A stretch of 64,000 nt of DNA from Qipengyuania flava (GTDB lineage: Bacteria > Pseudomonadota > Alphaproteobacteria > Sphingomonadales > Sphingomonadaceae). Each line of letters begins with the position of its first letter. Position 1 is the stretch's first letter. Made by a program: the position numbers and the translations under genes. The notes under the pieces are model-generated. The model was not told the origin of the DNA. It saw only the letters and a program-made list of their open reading frames with translations, and ran no database searches. Below, one piece after another: positions 29,550 through 43,114 of the stretch. The stretch spans positions 558,001-622,000 of the forward strand of contig NZ_JAASQU010000001.1 of the NCBI RefSeq assembly GCF_011762005.1, given 5' to 3'.

Positions 29550-30650
29550 ATGGGTTTCCGCTGCGGGATCGTCGGCCTGCCGAATGTCGGCAAGTCCACC
29601 CTGTTCAATGCACTGACCGAGACGCAGGCCGCGCAGGCCGCGAACTATCCCTTCTGCACGATCGAGCCCAATGTCGGGCAGGTTGCGGTGCCCGATGCGC
29701 GGCTCGACCAGATCGCGGAGATCGCGAAGTCGGCCAAGGTCATTCCGACCCAGCTCGCGTTCGTCGATATCGCGGGTCTGGTTAAGGGTGCGAGCCAGGG
29801 CGAAGGCCTAGGCAACCAGTTCCTCGGCAATATCCGCGAAGTCGATGCCATCGTCCACGTGCTGCGCTGCTTCGAGGACGACGACATCCAGCATGTCTCG
29901 AACAAGGTCGATCCGCTCGCCGATGCCGAGGTGGTCGAGACCGAACTGCTCCTCGCCGACCTCGAAAGCCTCGAGAAGCGCGTCCCTGCGGCGGCCAAGC
30001 GCGCCACCGGGGGCGACAAGGAAGCCAAGTTGATGGCCAGCGTGCTGGGCCAGGCGCTCGACCTGCTCAAGGACGGCAAGCCTGCGCGGCTGACCGAACC
30101 CAAGGACGAGGAAGAGGCGCGCGTTTTCCGCCAGGCACAACTGCTCACCGCCAAGCCGGTGCTCTATGTCTGCAACGTTGCCGAAGAAGATGCCGCCAGC
30201 GGCAATGCGCTGAGCGAGGAGGTCTTCGCCAAGGCCGCTGCCGAAGGCGCCGAGGCGGTGGTCGTCTCCGCAGCGATCGAGGCCGAACTGGTCGCCATGC
30301 CGGTCGAGGACCGCGCCGAATTCCTCGCTGAACTCGGGCTCGACGAATCGGGCCTCAGCCGGGTGATCCGCGCTGGCTACAAGCTTCTCGGACTGCAGAC
30401 CTTCTTTACCGCAGGGCCGAAGGAAGCGCGTGCCTGGACATTCCCCACCGGGGCCAAAGCACCGCAGGCGGCGGGCGAGATTCACACCGATTTCGAACGC
30501 GGGTTTATTCGCGCTGAAACAATTGCCTTCGATGACTACGTTGCGCTGGGCGGCGAAAGCGGAGCGCGCGAAGCGGGCAAGCTGCGCCAGGAAGGCAAGG
30601 AATACCTCGTGCAGGATGGCGATGTCATGCTGTTCAAGTTCAACGTCTGA
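29550..30650 (+). CDS. ychF: Ribosome-associated ATPase YchF/OLA1
   Basis: This is a 366-residue, universally conserved Obg-family P-loop protein that prefers ATP. The P loop is GLPNVGKST (residues 9-17). Switch and Walker B regions are [19 protein letters not shown], and a coiled-coil insert follows. The C-terminal TGS domain contains [17 protein letters not shown]. It binds ribosomes and is linked to stress responses. Length and order are standard. Confidence 0.96.
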   Translation: MGFRCGIVGLPNVGKSTLFNALTETQAAQAANYPFCTIEPNVGQVAVPDARLDQIAEIAKSAKVIPTQLAFVDIAGLVKGASQGEGLGNQFLGNIREVDAIVHVLRCFEDDDIQHVSNKVDPLADAEVVETELLLADLESLEKRVPAAAKRATGGDKEAKLMASVLGQALDLLKDGKPARLTEPKDEEEARVFRQAQLLTAKPVLYVCNVAEEDAASGNALSEEVFAKAAAEGAEAVVVSAAIEAELVAMPVEDRAEFLAELGLDESGLSRVIRAGYKLLGLQTFFTAGPKEARAWTFPTGAKAPQAAGEIHTDFERGFIRAETIAFDDYVALGGESGAREAGKLRQEGKEYLVQDGDVMLFKFNV

Positions 30651-30660
30651 GGATTATCGC

Positions 30661-31932
<1,272 letters not shown>

Positions 31933-31994
31933 AGCGTCGGCGGAACGAGCACGCCCCACCCCCGTTGGCTATGCAACTCAACGGGGAGACAATC

Positions 31995-32792
31995 GTGGTC
32001 GACAAGTCGGAAAAGTTCAGCACGCTGGTGCGCATCGGCTATTTCAGCCGCGCGATCCTCTATTCGGTCCTTGGCCTGATCGCGCTGACCAGCGCGGGTC
32101 GGATAGGCGAAGGCACCAATGGCATCTTCCAGGCCATTCGCGACTTCCCACTTGGCACCGCGATCCTCTGGCTAATGGTTGTCGGCCTGCTTGCCTATGC
32201 ACTGTTCCGCTTCGCCTCGACCGCGCTCGATGTCGAACACCACGGTACCGACAGCACCGGCTGGGCCACGCGGATCGGCCATGCGGGCAGCGCGATCGGC
32301 CACCTTGCGCTGGCCTATTCGGCTTACAAGTTCGCAACCAGCGGCAGCGACAACGGTGGTGGTGCGCAGGAAGCGGCGTCGGGCGTACTGACAGTCGAAT
32401 TCGGCGGGATCGTACTCGGCCTGCTGGGCATTGCCTTCTTCGCCACCGCAGTCTTCCAGGCCAGGAAGGGCATCACGGGCAGCTTCATGAACCGTATCAG
32501 CCACCGCGCCCCTTCGCAGACACGCTGGATTGGCGGCGTAGGCTACCTCGCCCGCGCGGTGGTCTTCCTCATCATCGGCTGGTCGCTGTTCAAGGCCGGC
32601 TTCATGAGCGGTGGTTCGGACCAGATCAAGACGCTCGGCGACGCGGTGGCGAGCCTCGCAGGCGAAGGTATCGTCTTCACGCTCGTCGCGATCGGCATTC
32701 TCGCCTTCGGGCTCTTCAGCCTCGTGCTTGCCCGCTATCGGATCATTCCCGACCTGGGCGCCGAAGGGCGCGTACCCAGCTTCCGCGCATGA
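31995..32792 (+). CDS. DUF1206 membrane protein
   Basis: This 265-residue inner-membrane protein is built of three repeats of a two-helix unit. Each repeat starts with a G(Y/H)xxRA-like segment: IGYFSRAILYSVLG, IGHAGSAIGHLALA and VGYLARAVVFLIIG. This is the DUF1206 pattern and the function is unknown. The GTG start at 31995 is chosen because GGGGAG lies about seven bases upstream; an ATG at 31971 in frame has no such site. The stop overlaps the glutaredoxin-MauE fusion start by 4 bases, so the two proteins are probably made together. Confidence 0.82.
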   Translation: MVDKSEKFSTLVRIGYFSRAILYSVLGLIALTSAGRIGEGTNGIFQAIRDFPLGTAILWLMVVGLLAYALFRFASTALDVEHHGTDSTGWATRIGHAGSAIGHLALAYSAYKFATSGSDNGGGAQEAASGVLTVEFGGIVLGLLGIAFFATAVFQARKGITGSFMNRISHRAPSQTRWIGGVGYLARAVVFLIIGWSLFKAGFMSGGSDQIKTLGDAVASLAGEGIVFTLVAIGILAFGLFSLVLARYRIIPDLGAEGRVPSFRA

Positions 32793-33556
32793 GCGCGGGT
32801 ATCGGGTCGACCAACGGCGGCAAGACCGCGCGCCTTTACCGCATGGTGATGGACAAACATGTCTGTCCCTATGGGACGAAATCCAAGTGGCTGCTCGAAC
32901 GCGAGGGTTTCGTGGTTGAGGACAATTGGCTCACGACCCGCGAACAGACCGATGCGTTCAAGGCGGAACACGGTGTTGCAACCACGCCGCAAACCTTCAT
33001 CGGTGGCCGACGGATCGGCGGTTACAGCGAACTCCGTGCATATTTCGGCCGTAGCGACCCCGCAGAGGACGAAACCAGCTACACGCCGGTGATCGCGGTT
33101 TTCGCGGTCGGCGCAACGCTGGCCATCACGCTCAGCCTGTATGTCTTCGAAGCTGCCTTTACGGTGCGGACTGCCGAATGGTTCGTCGCTTTCTCGATGG
33201 CCATGCTAGCGATGCTGAAATTGCAGGATGTCGAACAGTTCTCGACCATGTTCGTGGGCTACGACCTGCTTGGCCAGCGCTGGGTACCCTACGCCTATGC
33301 CTATCCCTTCCTCGAGGCGGGGGCGGCGGTGCTGATGGCCGGGCGACAATTGCCCTGGCTGTCGATCCCCATCGCATTGACCATCGGCACGATCGGGACA
33401 GTGAGCGTGTTCTACGCGGTCTACATCCAGAAACGCAGCATCAAGTGCGCCTGCGTCGGCGGCAGCGGCAATGTCCCTCTCGGCTTTGTCTCTTTGACCG
33501 AGAACCTCGCCATGGTGGGCATGGGAATTTGGATGTTGCTTCGACCCGCGGTTTGA
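32789..33556 (+). CDS. Glutaredoxin-MauE fusion membrane protein
   Basis: This 255-residue protein joins two redox modules. Residues 14-87 are a glutaredoxin fold with active site CPYG (Cys26), the cis-proline TTPQTF (65-70) and GGYSELRAYFG. The second position of the usual CPYC is glycine, so it is a monothiol type. Residues 100-255 are four to five hydrophobic helices of the MauE/DoxX type, ending with KCACVGG (Cys220, Cys222). MauE-like proteins support disulfide formation or reduction across the membrane. The natural reading is electron or thiol transfer between Cys26 and Cys220/222 (inference). It is coupled to DUF1206 by an ATGA overlap. Confidence 0.8.
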   Translation: MSAGIGSTNGGKTARLYRMVMDKHVCPYGTKSKWLLEREGFVVEDNWLTTREQTDAFKAEHGVATTPQTFIGGRRIGGYSELRAYFGRSDPAEDETSYTPVIAVFAVGATLAITLSLYVFEAAFTVRTAEWFVAFSMAMLAMLKLQDVEQFSTMFVGYDLLGQRWVPYAYAYPFLEAGAAVLMAGRQLPWLSIPIALTIGTIGTVSVFYAVYIQKRSIKCACVGGSGNVPLGFVSLTENLAMVGMGIWMLLRPAV

Positions 33557-33572
33557 TACATTGCATTTTGCA

Positions 33573-34031
33573 ATGCAGTTTTACGAAGACATTGCCGTCG
33601 GGCAGAAGAGCGCTTTCGGGCAGTATGAGGTCACCCGCGAGGAAGTGATCGACTTCGCACGGAAATACGACCCGCAACCCTTTCATCTCGACGATGAGGC
33701 CGCGGCGAAGACCCATTTCGGCCGCATTTCGGCCAGCGGGTGGCATACCTGCGCGATGACCATGTCGATGCTGGTCGCCAATCTCACCGCGAACAAGCAG
33801 GCCGGGCTCGGGTCACCCGGGGTGGACGAGCTGCGCTGGAAAAAGCCGGTCTATCCCGGCGATACGCTGCGCTGCGAGACCGAAGTGATCGAAAAACGCC
33901 GCAGCGCGTCGCGCCCCGAGATGGGCGTATACCGCAGCAGGGTCCGGGTACTCAATCAGGACGATCTGCCCGTGATGACCTTCATTTCCAACGGGCTGAT
34001 CCGTACGCGCGACCCCGAGGGAACCGACTAG
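33573..34031 (+). CDS. MaoC-like hot-dog dehydratase
   Basis: This 152-residue MaoC-family protein has the hydratase motif YDPQPFHLDDEAA (Asp and His of hydratase 2) and GRISASGWHTCAM. It probably hydrates enoyl-CoA or a related thioester. The start at ATG 33573 has no clear ribosome-binding site; a TTG four codons earlier is in frame. A TTGCA-TTT-TGCAA inverted repeat immediately precedes and overlaps the start region. The gene lies 16 bases after the redox fusion, and no pathway partner is adjacent. Confidence 0.87.
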   Translation: MQFYEDIAVGQKSAFGQYEVTREEVIDFARKYDPQPFHLDDEAAAKTHFGRISASGWHTCAMTMSMLVANLTANKQAGLGSPGVDELRWKKPVYPGDTLRCETEVIEKRRSASRPEMGVYRSRVRVLNQDDLPVMTFISNGLIRTRDPEGTD

Positions 34032-34032
34032 C

Positions 34033-34517
34033 TCACACCCCGCACTGTGCGATGCCGGACTGGTTGTAGACGATCTGGTCACGCGCATTGCGGATCGTCA
34101 GCGTGGCGGGATAGTCGCTCACTTCCGCACCCACCTCTTCACCCGCATCTTGATCCAGATCGAGCTCCATCGAATGCTCGGTGCCATCATACTTGCTCCG
34201 CGCAAGGTAGGGCAATTCCGCGCTCCCCTTGTCCGCCGCCAGTGTCAGCATCTCGCCATCGACGACGATGTGCCCTGTGTCGGGCATGGCGAGCGCGACG
34301 GCAGCCAATCCCCCACCCGCGGGTGCGAAGCTGCATCCCGCCCCGTATAGCTCGTGCTTCTCTATCTCGCGATAGCGGATCGCTCCCAGTTCGAGCGGTT
34401 GCGCGGGCGGGGTCTGGTGCGCCTCGACCTCGGCCACCGCCGCTGCTCGTTCCTCCTCGGTGGGTTCGCTCGAACAGGCGGCGAGCACCGCCACGAGGGT
34501 CAGGGCAAGGCTGCGCA

Positions 34518-34518
<1 letters not shown>
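34033..34518 (-). CDS. Small hypothetical lipoprotein downstream of mutL
   Basis: This 161-residue protein has a signal sequence and lipobox LAAC, followed by a Glu/Ala-rich helical linker and a beta-rich C-terminal part. It has two further cysteines (in GAGCSF and QCGV) that could pair. ATG 34518 overlaps the mutL stop by one base (TGATG), so it is coupled to mutL translation. I recognise no family. Its job is probably in the envelope and unrelated to repair. Confidence 0.72.
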
Positions 34519-37568
<3,050 letters not shown>

Positions 37569-37581
37569 GAAGGCAGGGGGA

Positions 37582-38472
37582 ATGGCGCCGACAGGTTCAC
37601 GGCGCTCGGGGTATTCCCGCAGGGCGCAATACAATCTCTTTACCGGGTATGTGATTGCGGGGATCGGCGCGCTGATCGGCGCGATCCTGCTCGCCCTGTC
37701 CTTTTTCCAGCCTCATCTGTTCGGTGGCCTGCGCGGCACTGCACAGAGCGGCGTGTCTCCCGCGACCGAAACCGCCGCCAGCGTGCGGACGGGCTCGAAG
37801 GGGGTTTGGGAAGCGATCAGCGGCTACTACCGCGCCGGTTCGAAGAATGCCGAGTTGAAGCGCGAGAATGAGCTTGCCCGCATTCGCCTCGCCGAAGCCG
37901 ATGCGGTCAGGCAGGAGAATGCGCGCCTCAAAGGCCTGCTCGAATTGCAGGACAAGGAAACCAAGCCGGTGGCGGTGGCGCGCCTCGTGGGCTCGTCGGC
38001 TTCGAGCACGCGACGTTTCGCCTATCTCGGCGCGGGCGCGCGCGACGGCGTGGCGATCGGCATGCCGGTTCGTTCGCCGCGCGGCGTCGTCGGGCGCATT
38101 CTCGAAGTGGCTGCCGACAGTTCGCGCGTGTTGCTGCTGACCGATACCGAGAGCGTGCTGCCCGTGCGTCGCGCGAAGGACGAAATCGTAGCCTTCGCCG
38201 AAGGCCGCGGCGACGGCCTGCTACGGATCAAGCTGATCAATCTCGGCATCAATCCGCTCGAGCCGGGTGACGTCTTCGTCACCAGCGGTGCCGGCGGTTA
38301 TTACCCGCCCGGTATCGCGGTGGCGATTCTCACCGAAACGACCGACGATGGCGGCCTTGCGCGCATCATCAGCGATCCGGCAGCGACCGACTATGTCGCA
38401 GTCGAGCCGATCTACGAGCCCGAAGCGGCCGTTGGTGCCGCTACGCCGATCGAGCGCGAACTGGACGAGTGA
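37582..38472 (+). CDS. mreC: Rod shape-determining protein MreC
   Basis: This 296-residue bitopic protein has one N-terminal membrane helix (about 18-40) and a periplasmic coiled coil (AELKRENELARIRLAEADAV). The beta domain follows, with RDGVAIGMPVRSPRGVVGRI and LEPGDVFVTSGAGGYYPPGI. It links MreB and MreD to the PBP2-RodA synthase. It begins 13 bases after mreB with an AGGGGG site, and its stop overlaps mreD. Confidence 0.95.
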   Translation: MAPTGSRRSGYSRRAQYNLFTGYVIAGIGALIGAILLALSFFQPHLFGGLRGTAQSGVSPATETAASVRTGSKGVWEAISGYYRAGSKNAELKRENELARIRLAEADAVRQENARLKGLLELQDKETKPVAVARLVGSSASSTRRFAYLGAGARDGVAIGMPVRSPRGVVGRILEVAADSSRVLLLTDTESVLPVRRAKDEIVAFAEGRGDGLLRIKLINLGINPLEPGDVFVTSGAGGYYPPGIAVAILTETTDDGGLARIISDPAATDYVAVEPIYEPEAAVGAATPIERELDE

Positions 38473-39023
38473 TGGAGCGCAACGATCCCCGTTCGCGTAC
38501 CGATGCCTATGGCAGCCGCATCAACCGTTCGCATTCGCGGCTGCTCGCCAATTTCGTGCCTTGGGCTTCGATCGTCATCGCGATCGTGCTGCCTGTCTTT
38601 CCGATCGCCACGGCCATGCCGCTTGTCCCGCCGCTCGGGCTCGTCATGCTGCTCGCCTGGCGTCTCGTGCGCCCGGGCCTGCTGCCCGTATGGGCCGGTG
38701 TACCGCTAGGCCTGCTCGATGACCTGTACAGCGGCCAGCCCTTCGGTTTCGCGGTGTTCACCTGGTCGCTGGTGATGCTGGGTATCGAGATCCTCGAGAC
38801 CCGCATGCCATGGCGGTCTTACTGGCAGGACTGGTTCACTGCGGCTATGGTAATCGTCTCCTATCTTCTCGCCGGCTGGCTGCTGTCGGGTGGCCAGCCC
38901 ACCGTCCATTCGCTCGTCGCGCTGTTTCCGCAATTCGTGCTGACCGTTCTGATCTTTCCAATCGCCGCGCGGCTTGTCGCGATGCTCGACCGGGTCCGGC
39001 TCACCCGCTGGAAGGTGCTGTAA
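38472..39023 (+). CDS. mreD: Rod shape-determining protein MreD
   Basis: This 183-residue protein with about five membrane helices is the small integral partner of MreC. The PPLGLVMLLAWRLVRPGLLP and GLLDDLYSGQPFG segments are typical. The ATG overlaps the mreC stop by one base (TGATG) and the stop overlaps mrdA (TAATG), so the three proteins are translationally coupled. Confidence 0.93.
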   Translation: MERNDPRSRTDAYGSRINRSHSRLLANFVPWASIVIAIVLPVFPIATAMPLVPPLGLVMLLAWRLVRPGLLPVWAGVPLGLLDDLYSGQPFGFAVFTWSLVMLGIEILETRMPWRSYWQDWFTAAMVIVSYLLAGWLLSGGQPTVHSLVALFPQFVLTVLIFPIAARLVAMLDRVRLTRWKVL

Positions 39024-41158
39024 TGCGCTTGCGCCGCCGCGCCCGGCCCCGCGAAGTCGTGACCCAGTCGACACTCGACAACGCTTTCGACCGGCGCACC
39101 TTCGTCATCGGCACCGCGATGGGCGGACTGGGCGTACTGCTCGCGACGCGCATGGGCTATATCGCCATCGCCGAGAACGAGCGTTACGAACTGGAGAGCG
39201 AGAGCAACCGCGTCAACCTGTCGCTGATCCCGCCGCGGCGTGGCTGGATCCTCGATCGCAACGGCGCTCCGCTCGCTTCCAACCGCGCCGATTTCCGTGT
39301 CGACATCATTCCCGAACGCACACCCGACGCGGATGCGACGATCACCGAACTGACCCGCATCCTCGACCTCGACGAGAACCAGTCCGCCGACATCCGCAAA
39401 CGGGTGAACGACGGGCCGGGCTATCAGCCGGTCGAGATCGCCTCGGGCATCAGCTATGACGAGTTCGCCGCGATCAGTGTGCGGTTACCCGACCTGCCCG
39501 GGGTCGTCCCGCAGCGCGGCTTCTCGCGCTTCTATCCGACCGGGCCGAGCGTCGGGCACCTGCTGGGCTATGTCGGCCCTGCCAATGCGGAGGAATACGA
39601 GGAGCAGGACCGCAATCCGCTGCTGATCACGCCGGGCTACAAGATCGGCAAGGACGCGCTGGAGCGGCAATTCGAACTCGACCTGCGCGGGATACCCGGG
39701 GCACGCCGGGTCGAGGTCACCGCCTCGGGCCGGATCGTGCGCGACCTCGAAACCCGCGAGGATGTCCAGGGCGATCCCGTTCGCCTTACCATCGACGGCC
39801 CGCTGCAGGACTACGCCGCGCGCCGCATCGGGCTCGAGAGCGGATCGGTCGTGGTCATGGACTGCGACACCGGCGACCTGCTGTGCATGGCTTCCATGCC
39901 CAGTTTCGATCCCAACAGCTTCTCACAGGGCATCGGACGCGTCGAATACGGCATGTTGCGCGAGGACGAGCGGGTGCCGCTTCGCAACAAGGTTCTCAAG
40001 GGGCTCTATCCACCGGGTTCGACGGTGAAGCCGATGCACTGCATGGCCTTTCTCGATGCGGGTATCAAACCCGACGAGGCGATCATGTGCAATGGCGGGC
40101 GCCGGATCGGCAATCGCTTCTTCAATTGCTGGAGCAACCATGGCCGCGTCGATATGGCCAAGGCGATCTACCAGAGTTGCGACAGCTATTTCTACCATTT
40201 CGCGCAGCAGATCGGCTTCGCAAAGGTTGCGGAATGGGCGCACAAGATGGGGCTCGGGGAGGAGTTTCCCCTGCCCGTCACCAGCCAGTTTTACGGCACC
40301 GTGCCGTCGCCCGAATGGAAGCAGCGTCGCCATGACAGCGCGTGGCAGCCTTACGACACGGTCAATTCCTCGATCGGGCAGGGATATTACCTGACCAATC
40401 CCTTGCAACTCGCGGTGATGAGCGCGCGCATGGCCACTGGCAACAAGGTCATGCCACGGCTTCGGCTGAGCAGCGAAACCCCGCAGTTCGAGCATTTCGA
40501 TTTCAGCCCCGACGAAATCGGCTATGTCCGACAGGCGATGAGCGATGTGGTCAACGGCCCCGGCACTGCCGGACGTGCGCGCCTGCCGTTCGACGACATC
40601 AAGATGGCGGGCAAGACGGGCACCGCGCAGGTCGTTTCGCTGAGTGTGTCGAACGGCCGCACCGGGCCATGGAAATATCGCGACCACGGGCTGTTCGTGT
40701 TCTTCGCGCCCTTCGACAAGCCCAAATATGCCGGCGCGGTGGTGATCGAGCATGGCGGCGGTTCGGGTGCCGCCTATCCCATTGCGCGCGATGTCATGAC
40801 CTTCCTGTTCGATCCAGCGAAGGGCATGGACGCGCTGCGCCCGCTCGAGCAGCAATGGGGCGGTACCGCGCAGCAGCGGCTCGACGCCAAGTACCGCGCC
40901 TATGCCATGGCACAGGGAGAATCCGTGCCCCCAGCACCCTCGCGCGACGAAGACATCTTCGATCAGGTCGAGGCCGAGGCGCGCGTCGCTGCCCGGCAAC
41001 CACAGCGCATCGCCGAAGAATCCAGCCCTTCACGCGTGGACACGCGCTCGGCCGAAGAAGTTTCGCGCGCATCGGCCTCCGCTGATCCGACGGCTGCCGA
41101 AGCACCGGCACCCGCCCCTACACCCACGTCCAGTTTCACCGGGAGCCCGCAGGAATGA
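39023..41158 (+). CDS. mrdA: Penicillin-binding protein 2, elongation transpeptidase
   Basis: This is a 711-residue class B penicillin-binding protein that cross-links peptidoglycan during elongation. There is one N-terminal membrane helix (about 25-50), then the pedestal domain. The transpeptidase has Ser333 and Lys336 in PPGSTVKPMH, and KTGTAQV is the third catalytic motif. The last 70 residues are an Ala/Pro/Ser/Glu-rich tail (APAPAPTPTSS), longer than in E. coli PBP2 (about 630 residues) and probably disordered in the periplasm. It is coupled to mreD upstream and rodA downstream by overlaps. Confidence 0.96.
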   Translation: MRLRRRARPREVVTQSTLDNAFDRRTFVIGTAMGGLGVLLATRMGYIAIAENERYELESESNRVNLSLIPPRRGWILDRNGAPLASNRADFRVDIIPERTPDADATITELTRILDLDENQSADIRKRVNDGPGYQPVEIASGISYDEFAAISVRLPDLPGVVPQRGFSRFYPTGPSVGHLLGYVGPANAEEYEEQDRNPLLITPGYKIGKDALERQFELDLRGIPGARRVEVTASGRIVRDLETREDVQGDPVRLTIDGPLQDYAARRIGLESGSVVVMDCDTGDLLCMASMPSFDPNSFSQGIGRVEYGMLREDERVPLRNKVLKGLYPPGSTVKPMHCMAFLDAGIKPDEAIMCNGGRRIGNRFFNCWSNHGRVDMAKAIYQSCDSYFYHFAQQIGFAKVAEWAHKMGLGEEFPLPVTSQFYGTVPSPEWKQRRHDSAWQPYDTVNSSIGQGYYLTNPLQLAVMSARMATGNKVMPRLRLSSETPQFEHFDFSPDEIGYVRQAMSDVVNGPGTAGRARLPFDDIKMAGKTGTAQVVSLSVSNGRTGPWKYRDHGLFVFFAPFDKPKYAGAVVIEHGGGSGAAYPIARDVMTFLFDPAKGMDALRPLEQQWGGTAQQRLDAKYRAYAMAQGESVPPAPSRDEDIFDQVEAEARVAARQPQRIAEESSPSRVDTRSAEEVSRASASADPTAAEAPAPAPTPTSSFTGSPQE

Positions 41159-42273
41159 GCGGCATCGTCCCCGCGCCGATCGCGCGGCAACCATGGCAGA
41201 TGCTGTTCCCGCTGTTCACGCTGATCGGCTTCGGCGCGCTGGTGCTCTTCTCTGCAGCCGCGGGCAGCTGGGATCCCTACGCCTCTTCGCACCTGCTGCG
41301 CTTCGGCGTCTTCCTTGTCATGGCAATCGTGTTGAGCCTTTTCCCACGCGATTTCATCCAGTTCATGGCCCTGCCCGTCTATGTCGTTGTCTTGCTCATG
41401 CTGCTGGCGGTGGAAGCAATCGGCTTCGTGGGGGGCGGATCGCAGCGCTGGCTGAACCTCGGCTTCATGCAATTGCAGCCGTCAGAACTCATGAAACCCG
41501 CAGTCGTCTTGATCCTGGCGCGCTATTATGCGTCGCTTCCCGTGGGCATGATCCCGACGTGGAGCGCGTTGATCGCCCCCGGTGCAATGATCCTGACCCC
41601 CGTTGCGCTCGTTCTGCTGCAACCCGATCTCGGCACGTCGCTGGCGATTGTCTTCGGCGGAGCAATGGTGATGTTCGCCGCGGGCCTGCCGCTGAGGTGG
41701 TTCGTCGGCGCAGCAGCGGCTGGCGCGGTGCTGGCCCCGGTAGCCTTCTTCTTCGGGCTCCAGCCCTACCAGCAGAAACGGGTCTTTACTTTCCTTGATC
41801 CAGAGAGCGATCCGCTGGGCGATGGCTATCACATCACGCAGTCGAAGATCGCGATCGGTTCGGGCGGGTTTTCGGGCAAGGGGTTCAACGAGGGATCGCA
41901 AAGCCACCTCAATTATCTTCCCGAGCCGCACACCGACTTCATCTTCGCCACTATGGCGGAGGAATGGGGCTTCATCGGCGGTCTCGTGGTGCTCGGCGCT
42001 TTCGCGATGATCCTGCGCTGGGGGCTCGCGGTCGCACGCGCAAGCACCGACCGCTTCGGCAAGCTGGTCGCCCTGGGACTGACCGCGACGATTTTCTTCT
42101 ACGTCGCCATCAACCTGATGATGGTGATGGGTCTTGCCCCGGTCGTGGGCATCCCGCTGCCTTTCATGAGCCACGGTGGCAGTTCTATGCTGACCAACAT
42201 GCTTTGTATCGGCGGGCTGATGATGGTCAATCGCTGGAACCAGACCGCGCCGCGCACAGGCCTCATCCGCTAG
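41155..42273 (+). CDS. rodA: Peptidoglycan glycosyltransferase RodA
   Basis: This is a 372-residue SEDS glycosyltransferase with about ten membrane helices that polymerises lipid II with PBP2. The marker segments are GSQRWLNLGFMQLQPSELMK, LLQPDLGTSLAI, LPEPHTDFIFATMAEEWGF and GIPLPFMSHGGSSML. The ATG overlaps the mrdA stop by 4 bases. It ends the mre operon and its stop overlaps the convergent LuxR-type gene by 4 bases. Confidence 0.96.
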   Translation: MSGIVPAPIARQPWQMLFPLFTLIGFGALVLFSAAAGSWDPYASSHLLRFGVFLVMAIVLSLFPRDFIQFMALPVYVVVLLMLLAVEAIGFVGGGSQRWLNLGFMQLQPSELMKPAVVLILARYYASLPVGMIPTWSALIAPGAMILTPVALVLLQPDLGTSLAIVFGGAMVMFAAGLPLRWFVGAAAAGAVLAPVAFFFGLQPYQQKRVFTFLDPESDPLGDGYHITQSKIAIGSGGFSGKGFNEGSQSHLNYLPEPHTDFIFATMAEEWGFIGGLVVLGAFAMILRWGLAVARASTDRFGKLVALGLTATIFFYVAINLMMVMGLAPVVGIPLPFMSHGGSSMLTNMLCIGGLMMVNRWNQTAPRTGLIR

Positions 42274-42980
42274 AGATCGACCAGCCCCAGCTTGAGCGCC
42301 CGGACGGTGGCGGTGACCCGGTCGTTGGTTTGCAGCTTGTCGTAGATCCGCCGCGTGTAGGTCCGCACCGTCTCGGGGGAGATTTCGAGGATCGTGGCGA
42401 TGTCGCCCGAACTCTTGCCCCGCCCCATCCATTCGAGCACTTCGCGCTCGCGGTCAGACAGCGACACCGAACTGCGGCCCCCGTCCATGATCTTGCAGAT
42501 CTGGAGATGGGCAGCGAGCAGTAGCGAATGCACTTCCTGCAATTCGCCCTGGGTGAACCCCACCGGGTCGGTCCCGAACCGCATGGAGACGTAACCGTCG
42601 CGATTGTGCGGGCCGAACAATGCGAATCCGACCCAATTGTCCGCTCCCGCCAGTTCGATCTCGCGAAAAAAAGCCGCAGCGGAGGCATCGGACCGCCCCA
42701 GGTCGATCGCCCGTTTCCAGTCAAGGATGGGCCCGTGTTCGAAGGTCAACCGCGGGACCGGGTCAAGCGCGCGCCAGTTACCGCTAATGTAGCGCTTCTG
42801 GTATTCGAACGGGAGATCGCGCGCCCAGATGAAGGTTTTCTTCGAGGTCTGCGATTCGAATGCCGGCGTGAAATGATAGCTGAACCAGGTTGCGCCGCGA
42901 TCGATGCAGGAAGCGTAGACATATTCGAGGATGGCCTCGCAATCGGCCATTCTCGCGATATGCGCTGCGAAATCCCACAT
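42270..42980 (-). CDS. LuxR-type autoinducer-binding regulator (solo)
   Basis: This 236-residue regulator has an N-terminal autoinducer-binding domain (about 10-160) and a C-terminal LuxR helix-turn-helix (about 170-236, LSDREREVLEWMGRGKSSGD). Of the acyl-homoserine-lactone contacts (TraR numbering), Tyr61, Asp70, Pro71 and Trp85 are kept as Tyr64, Asp73, Pro74 and Trp88. Trp57 is replaced by Tyr60. No luxI-type synthase is in the window. It may respond to exogenous or non-AHL signals. It is divergent from a small helix-turn-helix-like gene, with a dyad between them. Confidence 0.88.
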   Translation of the reverse strand: MWDFAAHIARMADCEAILEYVYASCIDRGATWFSYHFTPAFESQTSKKTFIWARDLPFEYQKRYISGNWRALDPVPRLTFEHGPILDWKRAIDLGRSDASAAAFFREIELAGADNWVGFALFGPHNRDGYVSMRFGTDPVGFTQGELQEVHSLLLAAHLQICKIMDGGRSSVSLSDREREVLEWMGRGKSSGDIATILEISPETVRTYTRRIYDKLQTNDRVTATVRALKLGLVDL

Positions 42981-43007
42981 AAATGGTTCTACCTACGCGT
43001 TTGTCCT

Positions 43008-43022
43008 CAGTCCGAATGACTG
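43008..43022. promoter_or_regulatory. Dyad in LuxR divergent region
   Basis: CAGTC (43008-43012) and GACTG (43018-43022) form a 15-bp dyad with a 5-base spacer. It lies 28 bases upstream of the LuxR-type start in an A/T-richer intergenic region. It could be a lux-box-like operator for autoregulation; this is not tested. Confidence 0.3.
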
Positions 43023-43114
43023 TCTTTCTAGCTGAATTTATAGTAATTGCACATTGTTTGGTTAATAAGCGATTGAGTTGGGGCAAGTCGCTGGCGCAGC
43101 AGGGACTACGCGAA

